A DNA stretch of 38,544 nucleotides from CAZEDK01 sp964511025 (GTDB taxonomy: Bacteria; Patescibacteriota; Gracilibacteria; UBA1369; GWF2-33-10): assembly GCA_964511025.1 (NCBI GenBank), contig CAZEDK010000011.1:1-38544 (forward strand). Reading direction: 5' to 3'. The notes below the pieces were generated by a model. It was not told the origin of the DNA. It ran no database searches and was given only the letters and a program-made list of their open reading frames with translations. Both the position numbers and the translations under genes were made by a program. Positions 23,838-32,458 of the stretch are shown in pieces. Position 1 is the first letter of the stretch; every line of letters begins with the position of its first letter.

Positions 23838-24686
23838 ATGAAAAAACTTTTATACTCCTACGTTTTTGAATTTCCATGTCTTTACTTTAAAAATCGGTTT
23901 AAATTCAAAAACTTCGGAGCATTATACGCTAAATTTTCTAAACGGTTGAGTATATTTACTTTGATACTTCTTTCTGTTTTTCTTTTTTCTTCGTGTAAAG
24001 GGAATAAGACTGATTTTCCAATTGCTACTTTGATGCCATTGGAAACGCTTGAAACTCAATTGGCGTATACGGATTTGAATGAAGCTTTAAAAGAACCTGA
24101 AAAAGTTTTTTCTTTGGATTTAAGCGAGAAAGAGTTAAAGGAATTTCCAAAAGAAGTTTTTGAACTTAAAAATCTCCAGAAATTAATTCTTGATAAGAAT
24201 GAGATTACAGAAATTCCCGCACAAATTAAAAATTTTAAAAATCTTCAAATATTTCGAATGAATGTAAACGCAATTACAGAAATCCCGGATGAATTATTTG
24301 AACTGAAAAACTTAAAAGATCTTAATTTGGTTTTTAACAAAATAGATAAGTTGTCCGCGAAAATCGGGCAATTGGCAAGCCTAGAGAAGCTTTTTCTCAC
24401 TGCGAACCCTATAAGTGCCCTGCCGGAAGAAATAACGCAGCTTAAGGCCTTGAAATCGCTTACGTTATCTAAGTGCGCTTTGAATTTGCTTCCTGATAAA
24501 ATTTTTCAACAACTTACAAATCTTGAAGAATTATGGCTCGAGGAAAATAATTTAAGTTCGCTTCCTGAAGGCATTGAAAATTTAAAAAATTTGAAATATT
24601 TAACGTTGTTTGCTAATCCAATTGACAAAGCTTATATCGATCAATTAAAAACTAAATTGCCTAATACGGAAATTTGGTTTGAGTAA
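23838..24686 (+). CDS. Leucine-rich-repeat lipoprotein
   Basis: A 282-residue surface lipoprotein. The hydrophobic segment SIFTLILLSVFLFSSC ends in a lipobox with Cys53. Residues about 85-275 are eight or so 23-residue leucine-rich repeats of the LxxLxLxxNxIxxIPxxI type (for example LQKLILDKNEITEIPAQI), giving a curved solenoid for protein binding. Unusually, 35 residues precede the hydrophobic core. They are encoded partly by an inverted repeat (23862-23912), so the signal peptide has been lengthened by a repeat insertion. No better downstream start keeps basic residues before the core. It is convergent with the AAA ATPase gene. Confidence 0.85.
   Translation: MKKLLYSYVFEFPCLYFKNRFKFKNFGALYAKFSKRLSIFTLILLSVFLFSSCKGNKTDFPIATLMPLETLETQLAYTDLNEALKEPEKVFSLDLSEKELKEFPKEVFELKNLQKLILDKNEITEIPAQIKNFKNLQIFRMNVNAITEIPDELFELKNLKDLNLVFNKIDKLSAKIGQLASLEKLFLTANPISALPEEITQLKALKSLTLSKCALNLLPDKIFQQLTNLEELWLEENNLSSLPEGIENLKNLKYLTLFANPIDKAYIDQLKTKLPNTEIWFE
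23862..23912. repeat. Inverted repeat in the 5' coding part of the LRR gene
   Basis: gtttttgaattt (23862-23873) and aaattcaaaaac (23901-23912) are perfect 12-base arms. With mismatches the pairing extends to tatactcctac / cggagcattata. It resembles the ACTTCG repeats just upstream and encodes residues 9-25 of the lipoprotein. Confidence 0.7.
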
Positions 24687-24707
24687 TGGTGCTGTATTTT
24701 TGAAATA

Positions 24708-26060
24708 TTAATATTCGGACATCAAAAGAAACAATTCTACAGGGATAATATTATAGTTCTTATTTATTTCAAATTTATCTTTGGAGATAATGTATTTTTT
24801 TCCTTCAAAATTGAAAATATTCTTAAAGTCATTTACTGCAATGTTATTGCGATATTTTATTTCAAAACTTAGATCAGAATTAATAAAATCTATTTCGAAT
24901 TTATTTTTATAAAAATATAGATTTTCTTGAAATAGATTTTTTAAATGATTAAAGCAAATATTTTCTATAATTTGACTTTTTACTATATCATTTTTGAGAT
25001 TTTCAAATTGCTGCAGAGGTTTTGCATTCAGCCATTTATCTATAGTCCAGTAAATAAATGGATCGTTTAAATATATTTTTTTATTTTTTTTATAATTTAT
25101 TTTTTGTTGATGGAAGTCAAAATTGTATATGATATTTACAATAAAAGATTGCTCCAAAAAATCTAAATAATCATGAATTGTATTATGTGAACCTATGCTG
25201 AGATCCTGTATGAATGAATTATATGACAAATCCGATCCGATAGATTTAATAATTCGCAATAATATTGATTTCGCAAAATATTCTTTTCTGCCGTGTTTTG
25301 CAATTTCTGACACGATCCAATCTTTGTATGTATTATAGATTTCCTCGTCAATTTGCTTGTTAATTTCGTACTCATTAATAACTCGCGGTATCCCACCACA
25401 CGTCATATAAATTTCCAATTCTTTTTTTAAATTAATCTTTTCTTTGATTTCAAGAAATTGTTTTAAAAGATTTTGAGTACTACTTAAATTCAATTTATCA
25501 TATTTCATTTCCAATAAATCTTTGAAACTAAGTGGATTAAATATAAAGTCAAAACCTTTGCCTCGTCTGCCCGGTAAATATTCACCTGTTTTTTTGATAT
25601 TTACCGTGCTTGAGCCGCTGAGAATATAGCTAATATTTTCTTGTTTGCCATTATCAATTAGATACTTGATCGCCAAAATGCCGTCACTGATAGAGGTGAT
25701 TTCATCTAATATAATATAAATGCGGTTTTTGTTGTTTGAGCTAAAATTATATAAATATTCTTCTACCAGATTGACTATATCTTTTTTGTTTTCTAAAAAG
25801 TCGCAGTTGAAATATAAAAAACAATTTGTGTTATTTGTGTTGATTTTTTCTTGAATCAGCATTTTCAGATGGGTACTTTTGCCTATTTGTCTGGGGCCAG
25901 TTACGATATACACGCCATTTTCAAATTGATATTCCAAAAAATCTTTGTTTCGCCAAATAAATTTATATTTTTTTAATTTTTTTAGATGCACATCTTCATT
26001 GATTTTTTCAAGATCAAGAAGCCATGGACTTTGTTGATATATTTTTTCAAGAAAACTCAT
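24708..26060 (-). CDS. AAA ATPase of the AAA_14/DUF4143 family
   Basis: 450 residues from ATG 26060. The Walker A motif is GPRQIGKST (residues 55-63) and the Walker B is IYIILDEITSI (D119, E120). A sensor-like LSGSSTVNIKK and the family motif PGRRGKGFDFIFNPLSFKDL follow. The C-terminal half has the DUF4143 pattern (KKIYLNDPFIYWTIDKWL) and ends with a PD-(D/E)XK-like fold, FEIDFINSDLSFEIKYR. Such proteins occur widely in bacteria and archaea. Their role is unsettled, and links to restriction or toxin-like functions are suggested but unproven. The start at 26060 is chosen because a good promoter lies just upstream. The longer frame to 26213 would overlap the start of the divergent gene. Confidence 0.85.
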   Translation of the reverse strand: MSFLEKIYQQSPWLLDLEKINEDVHLKKLKKYKFIWRNKDFLEYQFENGVYIVTGPRQIGKSTHLKMLIQEKINTNNTNCFLYFNCDFLENKKDIVNLVEEYLYNFSSNNKNRIYIILDEITSISDGILAIKYLIDNGKQENISYILSGSSTVNIKKTGEYLPGRRGKGFDFIFNPLSFKDLLEMKYDKLNLSSTQNLLKQFLEIKEKINLKKELEIYMTCGGIPRVINEYEINKQIDEEIYNTYKDWIVSEIAKHGRKEYFAKSILLRIIKSIGSDLSYNSFIQDLSIGSHNTIHDYLDFLEQSFIVNIIYNFDFHQQKINYKKNKKIYLNDPFIYWTIDKWLNAKPLQQFENLKNDIVKSQIIENICFNHLKNLFQENLYFYKNKFEIDFINSDLSFEIKYRNNIAVNDFKNIFNFEGKKYIISKDKFEINKNYNIIPVELFLLMSEY

Positions 26061-26084
26061 ATTATCAAAGGTAGTGACGAAACA

Positions 26085-26113
26085 AGTATAAGTTAGGTCA
26101 GTAGTATTGACAA
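26085..26113 (-). promoter_or_regulatory. Promoter of the AAA ATPase gene
   Basis: Read on the minus strand: TTGTCA (26113-26108), a 17-base spacer, then TATACT (26090-26085). The leader to ATG 26060 is about 20 bases. Confidence 0.7.
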
Positions 26114-26188
26114 GAGTCTTGTAGCGAAAAACGCGAAAATCAGCCTTGATTTTATCAAAAAAAGTGTTAAAATAAGATCTTGAATTTT

Positions 26189-26194
26189 TATAAT
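26189..26194 (+). promoter_or_regulatory. -10 box, leaderless start
   Basis: TATAAT followed after 5 bases by the ATG at 26200. Transcription start would coincide with the start codon. There is no Shine-Dalgarno sequence. Confidence 0.6.
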
Positions 26195-26199
26195 AGATA

Positions 26200-27063
26200 A
26201 TGGGTGTTTTCAAAAAAACAATTACAGAAAGTCCAAAGTTGGCTGTGGCAGGTCTTCTGGGCGCGCTTGCAGTTCCAGGTGTTCCGAATTTGAAATATGT
26301 GGAAGCTCCTCAGGCTGTAGTTGATGGCGCAGGAGCTGTTAGAGATGATTTGAAAAGCGGTTTGACTTTGACTTTTGATGGTGGAGTGGCGATGGGGGGA
26401 GATACGGAATCAAAAAAAATTGATCCATTTGGACCAGGTAGATTAGTTTTGCATTTTGCAAATAGTATCATCGGTTTGGATGGGACTCGTGATGATGGTG
26501 TTGCTGATGAATTAAAGGTTGGTGCAGATTATTTATGGTGTCCAATACAAACTTCCGATGGCGATGCAAATTTTTTGTGTATTGGGGGTGGTCTGCAAGT
26601 TTTTGATAATTTACTCGGTCATACTTTGGCTGATTGGCAGATGAATCAGGCACAAAATGGAAGAGTTATTAGGGGTGGAAATGCACATTTGACACTTCAG
26701 CTTATAGAGCTAATCTTTAATAATCAGTGGTCAATGTTTTATAGAGCAGAATTTGCTATAAGTAATAATTTTGTAAGGCTTCCTGATGGCATGATAGGTG
26801 GCATAGACAAAGATCCTAGACCGTATGGGTGGTATCTAGGATTTGGGTCGCAAGTAGAAGAAGGGGTGGAATTTCAAATGAGTCCAAGATTTGGGATGAA
26901 AGCGAGTATATCAATAAATGTTGACAGCATGCATGTTGAAAATGCACCGCCGCCAGGACCGATTTTTCTAGCAGAAGGAATGAGTCCGCCTAGATCTGAT
27001 ACTTTTTATACTGGTGGCATTATGGTCAATCTTGGCTTTACTTTTAATCCAATACCAAGATAA
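26200..27063 (+). CDS. Unknown, possibly exported protein
   Basis: 287 residues that I cannot assign. The N-terminus MGVFKKTITESPKLAVAGLLGALAV could be a weak signal peptide or anchor (two Lys, then a hydrophobic stretch). The rest is glycine-rich with alternating patterns (DGGVAMGGD, FLCIGGGLQVFD, GGIMVNLGFTFNPIPR), suggestive of beta structure. Two Cys lie in WCPIQ and FLCIGG. The C-terminal strand ending in an aromatic/Pro region recalls an outer-membrane-type barrel, which would be odd for a CPR bacterium, so this is not claimed. It is leaderless by position. The MopE-like lipoprotein gene follows after 9 bases, implying co-expression and perhaps a shared surface role. Confidence 0.6.
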   Translation: MGVFKKTITESPKLAVAGLLGALAVPGVPNLKYVEAPQAVVDGAGAVRDDLKSGLTLTFDGGVAMGGDTESKKIDPFGPGRLVLHFANSIIGLDGTRDDGVADELKVGADYLWCPIQTSDGDANFLCIGGGLQVFDNLLGHTLADWQMNQAQNGRVIRGGNAHLTLQLIELIFNNQWSMFYRAEFAISNNFVRLPDGMIGGIDKDPRPYGWYLGFGSQVEEGVEFQMSPRFGMKASISINVDSMHVENAPPPGPIFLAEGMSPPRSDTFYTGGIMVNLGFTFNPIPR

Positions 27064-27072
27064 ATATTTATT

Positions 27073-30000
27073 ATGAAATCTTTTTTAAAAATAAAACATC
27101 TGTTTGAATCAAGAAATTCAGCTCGAAAAGAAACTGAATTGCCTCGTGCTGCACGAGTAGATAGAAGGTCTACAGCATTTGTTACTAGGGCTATTAGAGC
27201 AGGATTGCCATTGGGCATTTTGACCTTGGCGGCTTGTACGCAGCAATATAATAAAACAAAATGTGGCGAGAGAGAGTCTGATGCGGATGGTGGTACTATT
27301 GTTTGTGATAAAGATGATGATGGATTCCTTATAAATGCAGACGTAGGAGAAGAAGATTGTAATGACAACAACCCAAAAGTTCATCCGGGCGCTGAAGAAA
27401 TATGTAATCATATGGATGATGATTGTAATGGAGTAAAAGATGATGGCCTTTCTGTGTATTATTCTCCGGATAGCGACGAAGATGGCTTTGGTGCTGAAGA
27501 TTCAGATGAAGAGAGTTGTGATTATGGTTATGGTGCACCTGAAGGTTATGCTGAAGCTTCAGATTGTGATGATGATGATGATAGTATAAATCCGAACGCT
27601 TTAGAATCGTGTGACGATATTGATCAAGATTGTGATGGAGAATTGGATGAAGGTAAAACAGATTATTATTTGGATCTTGATGGTGATGGATTTGGCACGG
27701 GTGATCCAGTAAATGAATGTGAAATCGTTGGGGCTTATTCAGCCTTGCAAGATGGAGATTGTGTGGATACAGATCCAGCAATTTATCCTGGAGCTGTGGA
27801 AATACCAGATGACTATATTGATCAAGATTGTGACGGAGAAGATTTGCAGTCGCAAAGTCCAACACCTAATCAAGCTTCGCCAACACCTGAGCAGGATTCA
27901 CCAACGCCAACTAATTCACCAACACCTGATCAAGTTTCACCAACACCTCCAGAAACTCCAACACCGGGTGCTGAAGATTTTGATAATGATGGATTTGTGG
28001 TAGGTGCGGATTGTGATGATACTGATGCCAGTGTATATCCAGGAGCGTCAGAGATTTGCGATGACAAAGATAATGATTGTGATGCTGCTGTAGATGAAGA
28101 TCCTGTTGATGGAGTTTTAAAATATTTAGATGAAGACGGCGATGCTTATGGGACAGGAAATACTGTAAAAGTATGTCCTGACGAGCCGAGATATAGTTTG
28201 GTTGAGGGTGATTGTGATGATGCTAATGCAGAAATTAATCCCGGAGCGACTGAAGAGGCATACAATGGTATTGATGACGATTGTCGTGATGGTGATTTGA
28301 CTGATTTTGATGAAGATACTTTTGACGCTGAAGAAGTTGGTGGTGACGATTGTGATGATATGAATGCAAATACTTATCCGGGAGCGCCTGAAATTGGCGA
28401 CGGAGAAGACAATGATTGTGATGAAGAGGTTGATGAAGGTTTGAGTACTACTGATGATGACCTTGATGGTTACTCAGAGGCAACAGGTGATTGCGACGAT
28501 GCCGATCCAAATAAAAATCCGGGTGAAGTGGAAATTTGTAATTTAATTGATGATGATTGTGATGGAACAATAGATGATGGAGTGAAAACGATATTTTATC
28601 AAGATTCTGATGTTGATGGGTATGGTAGTTCTGTTTCCGCCGAAGCCTGTAGTCAGCCAGCCGGATATTCCAGTCAAACCGGAGATTGCAATGATTCAAA
28701 TCCAAATATTAACCCAGGTAAAGCTGAAATTTGCAATGATATAGATGATGATTGTGATACTCAGACAGATGAAGGATTACCTCTAATTACATCATATCCT
28801 GATGCTGACAAGGATGGTTATGGTAAAACTGCATCGCCTACAGTAGATTGCGCAATTCCTAGCGGCAATATTACTACGTCAGGTGATTGCGATGATACTA
28901 ATGCAGCAATTCATCCTGGAGCAACTGAAGTTTGCGATGCGACGGATAATGATTGTGATAGCGCTATTGATGAAGGGGTGAAAAAAACTTGGTATAGAGA
29001 TAGTGATGTTGATGGATATGGAAATTCTACCGTGACATCTTTGGCATGTAGTCAGCCGACAGGTTATGTTTCAGATAAAACAGATTGTGATGATAACGAT
29101 CCCGCGAAAAATCCCGGCGCTACTGAAATTTGTGATGGAAAAGATAATGATTGTGATGCCAGTATAGATGAAGGAGTCACTAGTATATATTATACGGATA
29201 CTGATGCAGATGGATATGGCAAAACAGGATCAAGTCCAATTAATTTGTGTCCCGCAAATTCTACAGGATATTCGGCAAATAATTTAGATTGCAACGATGC
29301 AGATGCATCAATAAATCCGGCAAGCACTGAAATTTGTGATGGTGTTGATCAGGATTGTGATACATGGATTGATGATGGGTTGGCTACTGCTACTTATTAT
29401 CAAGATTTAGATGGCGATGGTTTTGGTGACGCGGGAATGTCGATGGTTGATTGTGAGCAACCAGATGGCTATGTTGAGAATGATGAAGATTGTGATGATA
29501 CAGATGAAGCTATCAATCCTGATGCGGTAGAGATTTTGGATGGAGTGGATAATGATTGTGATGGTCTTACTGGCAAACAAGAATTAACTTCTGCATATTA
29601 TGTTTTCCCATTTAATAGCTTTCCTTTAATAGATTACGGTTTGTACGATAATGATCTTTCTTCTTTTGGAGATGTGTCGCTCCAAAATGGCTCGATAGAA
29701 CTTGTTTCAGGCTATTTACAGGTAGCCGAAGAAAACGATTCACTAGACTTTGGTACACAACTTTTTATATATACTACAATTACTCCGGATGATCTTAGTT
29801 ATCATACAGGAAATCAAGTGTTGGTAGCAAAATGGTTAAGAGGAGAAACAGATTTCAATTATTTTCTTAGATTAAAAGAAGACGGTAGTGTTAATGCTAG
29901 AAAATTAGAATTTGGGTTTCATGATGATGGGAGCGAATATTTAACATCTGTATGTAATTATGTGTTTGAGGATATGGTTACAGTATCCTTAGCAATTACT

Positions 30001-30243
30001 GTTCAGCAAATAGAGGGACAAATGGCAATTCAATGTTATATTGATGGTCAAAGTGCTGAAACAACCTTGACTAATGGCACAGGCAACGAGGAAACTTTGC
30101 CAAATGATGTTTTATTAACATTAGGTGCTGTTGTGCATGTAGACGGTTCAACACAGCAGCCATTTATTGGTGCTTTTGAAGGAGATATCTTAATAAGCAC
30201 ATTTTATATACCTACAGAAGGAGAGATTGTTAATTTGAACTAA
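27073..30243 (+). CDS. MopE-repeat lipoprotein with C-terminal LamG-like domain
   Basis: 1056 residues. A basic N-terminus leads to a lipobox ending LTLAAC at Cys55, so it is probably lipid-anchored. Twelve copies of the MopE-type metal-binding motif follow, of the form DCDDxxxxxxPGAxEICDxxDNDCDxxxDEG. The first starts at about residue 95 and the last ends near 830. Each is very rich in Asp with paired Cys and is separated by spacers such as YYxDxDxDGYG. After the third repeat a Ser-Pro-Thr linker (about 262-299) acts as a stalk. The last 220 residues look like a LamG/concanavalin-type beta sandwich. MopE of Methylococcus is a surface copper-binding protein. Here calcium is the likelier ligand by composition, but this is inference. 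Confidence 0.85.
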   Translation: MKSFLKIKHLFESRNSARKETELPRAARVDRRSTAFVTRAIRAGLPLGILTLAACTQQYNKTKCGERESDADGGTIVCDKDDDGFLINADVGEEDCNDNNPKVHPGAEEICNHMDDDCNGVKDDGLSVYYSPDSDEDGFGAEDSDEESCDYGYGAPEGYAEASDCDDDDDSINPNALESCDDIDQDCDGELDEGKTDYYLDLDGDGFGTGDPVNECEIVGAYSALQDGDCVDTDPAIYPGAVEIPDDYIDQDCDGEDLQSQSPTPNQASPTPEQDSPTPTNSPTPDQVSPTPPETPTPGAEDFDNDGFVVGADCDDTDASVYPGASEICDDKDNDCDAAVDEDPVDGVLKYLDEDGDAYGTGNTVKVCPDEPRYSLVEGDCDDANAEINPGATEEAYNGIDDDCRDGDLTDFDEDTFDAEEVGGDDCDDMNANTYPGAPEIGDGEDNDCDEEVDEGLSTTDDDLDGYSEATGDCDDADPNKNPGEVEICNLIDDDCDGTIDDGVKTIFYQDSDVDGYGSSVSAEACSQPAGYSSQTGDCNDSNPNINPGKAEICNDIDDDCDTQTDEGLPLITSYPDADKDGYGKTASPTVDCAIPSGNITTSGDCDDTNAAIHPGATEVCDATDNDCDSAIDEGVKKTWYRDSDVDGYGNSTVTSLACSQPTGYVSDKTDCDDNDPAKNPGATEICDGKDNDCDASIDEGVTSIYYTDTDADGYGKTGSSPINLCPANSTGYSANNLDCNDADASINPASTEICDGVDQDCDTWIDDGLATATYYQDLDGDGFGDAGMSMVDCEQPDGYVENDEDCDDTDEAINPDAVEILDGVDNDCDGLTGKQELTSAYYVFPFNSFPLIDYGLYDNDLSSFGDVSLQNGSIELVSGYLQVAEENDSLDFGTQLFIYTTITPDDLSYHTGNQVLVAKWLRGETDFNYFLRLKEDGSVNARKLEFGFHDDGSEYLTSVCNYVFEDMVTVSLAITVQQIEGQMAIQCYIDGQSAETTLTNGTGNEETLPNDVLLTLGAVVHVDGSTQQPFIGAFEGDILISTFYIPTEGEIVNLN

Positions 30244-30364
30244 TTGTCTATCATTTTTACAAATAATTCATGCAAAACACTCTTTAGCTTCTAAGTTTAT
30301 TCAGCAAGTTTAAGATTCTAATCATTCTAGGCAATTACTATTTCATAATAGTAAGATAATGAAT

Positions 30365-30385
30365 TATACTCTTTTTGATTAAAAT
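30365..30385 (+). promoter_or_regulatory. Two candidate -10 boxes for the polysaccharide cluster
   Basis: TATACT (30365-30370) and TAAAAT (30380-30385) precede ATG 30391. The second, 5 bases before the ATG, would give a leaderless message and the first a 14-base leader. The rest of the 147-base gap has no gene. Confidence 0.4.
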
Positions 30386-30390
30386 ATTTT

Positions 30391-31203
30391 ATGAAATTTT
30401 TAAGAACACTGTATGATTTTTTACGCGATACTTATAAGGATAGGTTTATCATTTTTGAATTAACGAAAAGAGATTATAAGAATAAATATATTGGATCAAC
30501 ACTTGGCTTTATTTGGGCGATAATTAATCCATTTATGATGATTCTTATAATGTGGTTCATATTTGAAAAAGGTTTAAAAATTCCACCAGTACCAGGCAAC
30601 ATTCCCTTTATCGCATGGCTCGCTCCAGCTATGATTGCTTGGGATTTTTTTACTACAGCAGTTTTATCGTCAATTACTGTGTTTAATGATTATTCTTATT
30701 TAGTAAAAAAAATAAATTTTCGCATATCAATGCTACCAATAGTCAAATTGTTATCTTCTGCAATTACCCATTCTATGCTTTTGGCTGTTGTAATTGTTGC
30801 ATTACTTATTCATAATATTTCGTTTTCAATATATTGGTTTCAGATTGTTTACTATTTCGTTGCTAATATGACATTTTTGTTTGGTTTAATTCTAGTACTG
30901 GCTTCTTTGCAAGTATTTATAAAAGACATTGTTCAAATTATGGGTATTGCATTGTCTATAGGGTTTTGGTTTACGCCAATTTTTTGGAATTTTGCGATTG
31001 TACCTCAGCAATATCAATTTTTTTTCAAACTCAATCCAATGTTTTACATAATTGAAGGTTATAGAAGAAGTCTGATTTATCATGCGCCTTTTTGGGAGGC
31101 AAGGGATATAGGTATATATTTTTGGTCTGTAACTTTGATAATATGGATTTTGGCTATATTTATATATAAAAAATTAAAACCTCATTTTGCAGATGTTTTA
31201 TAA
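30391..31203 (+). CDS. wzm: ABC-2-type polysaccharide export permease (Wzm/TagG-like)
   Basis: 270 residues with about six membrane segments, including the N-terminal IIFELTKRDYKNKYIGSTLGFIW that is typical of Wzm/TagG/KpsM proteins (amphipathic helix, then first span). The inner part has WLAPAMIAWDFFTTAV and FWFTPIFWN-like sequences. It forms the channel that carries lipid-linked polysaccharide across the membrane, powered by the Wzt-like ATPase encoded 5 bases downstream. As the first gene of the cluster it probably sets the start of the operon. Confidence 0.9.
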   Translation: MKFLRTLYDFLRDTYKDRFIIFELTKRDYKNKYIGSTLGFIWAIINPFMMILIMWFIFEKGLKIPPVPGNIPFIAWLAPAMIAWDFFTTAVLSSITVFNDYSYLVKKINFRISMLPIVKLLSSAITHSMLLAVVIVALLIHNISFSIYWFQIVYYFVANMTFLFGLILVLASLQVFIKDIVQIMGIALSIGFWFTPIFWNFAIVPQQYQFFFKLNPMFYIIEGYRRSLIYHAPFWEARDIGIYFWSVTLIIWILAIFIYKKLKPHFADVL

Positions 31204-31208
31204 AAAAT

Positions 31209-32423
31209 ATGAATGACATAGTTATAAAAGCACACAATCTTTCGAAAAAATATCATTTGTATAATGATCCGATTGATCGCTTGAAAGAAGCGCTTCATCC
31301 TTTGCGTAAGAAATATTTTCATGATTTCTATGCGTTAAAAGATCTTAATTTTGAAATAAAAAAAGGCGAAACCATTGGAATAATAGGCAAAAATGGATCA
31401 GGAAAATCAACTTTGTTAAAAATTTTGACTGGAGTTTTGACTCCTTCTGCAGGTTCTTATCGTGTAAAAGGTAAAATTTCTTCTTTGCTTGAGCTTGGTG
31501 CAGGATTCAATCCTGAACTTTCTGGGCTTGAGAATGTCTATTTTAACGCCACAATTTTGGGTAGAACAAAAAAAGAAATAGATAGTCAGCTTGATGAGAT
31601 TTTAAAATTTGCAGATATTGGAGACTTTATTCATCAACCAGTCAAAACATATTCAAGCGGAATGGCTGTGCGACTTGCTTTTGCAGTTGCTGTGAATGTT
31701 GATCCTGATATTTTAATTATCGATGAAGCATTGGCAGTTGGAGATATGACATTTCAAAAAAAATGTATGGAGAAAATTGATAACTTTAAAGAAAGCGGTA
31801 AAACAATAATTTTTTGTTCACATGACATGCATGCAGTTAATGCTTTATGTGATCGTGCTATTTGGCTAAAAGATGGAATGATCGCAGATATTGGTAAATC
31901 TGAGGTTGTTATTTCTTCTTATGTTTCTTGGATGACAAATATCGCTAATACCTATGTCGTTGAGAATAAAAACAAAAATTTTTGTTGTGAAAATTCGGAT
32001 GAAGTTCAAATAGATTCATTTAAATTATTTGATTTGAATGCTAATAAAAAGTTGGTATTTTTTACAGGAGAGGATCTATTTTTTGAAGTTATTTATACTG
32101 CAAAATATGCAATAAAAGATCCTTCATATAGTTTATTGATTTTAAAAAATGAAGGCATGCCAGTTGCAATTAGCAAAAGTTTGTATAATAAAAAATTTAA
32201 AAATGAAGGTCTGATAAATGGAGAACATAAAATTGTATTTGTTTTAAAAAACGTTCAGTTAACCCCTGGCAAATATTATCCTGGAATTTCAATATGGGAT
32301 AAAAGTACAAAAATTAGATTTGCTCTAAATAGAACTATTGAATTTGAAATAAAAAGTGGGAATGTTGTTTTTGGTCCAATGGAAGAAAGAACGATATTTT
32401 TTCCATGTGTGGAATGGCAATGA
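31209..32423 (+). CDS. wzt: ABC transporter ATPase with C-terminal substrate domain (Wzt-like)
   Basis: 404 residues. The ATPase domain (about 1-235) has Walker A GIIGKNGSGKST, signature YSSGMAVRLAFAVAV and Walker B ILIIDEALAVGD, with the switch His in FCSHD. Residues about 265-404 form a beta-sandwich like Wzt-C, which in O-antigen exporters recognises the modified end of the glycan before transport. This implies length or end-group control for the exported polymer. It pairs with the permease upstream. The stop codon is TGA, evidence for standard use of that codon. Confidence 0.92.
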   Translation: MNDIVIKAHNLSKKYHLYNDPIDRLKEALHPLRKKYFHDFYALKDLNFEIKKGETIGIIGKNGSGKSTLLKILTGVLTPSAGSYRVKGKISSLLELGAGFNPELSGLENVYFNATILGRTKKEIDSQLDEILKFADIGDFIHQPVKTYSSGMAVRLAFAVAVNVDPDILIIDEALAVGDMTFQKKCMEKIDNFKESGKTIIFCSHDMHAVNALCDRAIWLKDGMIADIGKSEVVISSYVSWMTNIANTYVVENKNKNFCCENSDEVQIDSFKLFDLNANKKLVFFTGEDLFFEVIYTAKYAIKDPSYSLLILKNEGMPVAISKSLYNKKFKNEGLINGEHKIVFVLKNVQLTPGKYYPGISIWDKSTKIRFALNRTIEFEIKSGNVVFGPMEERTIFFPCVEWQ

Positions 32424-32458
32424 GTTGAAAAATTAATAATATTTTAGTGTTAAAAAAT

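Noticed and set aside
26061..26213. Longer N-terminus of the AAA ATPase
   Set aside because: It would overlap the divergent gene's start and include the TTGTCA-17-TATACT promoter.
27329..27865. Long minus-strand frame opposite the MopE repeats
   Set aside because: A shadow of the Asp-rich coding strand: His/Leu-rich low-complexity translation with no start signal.
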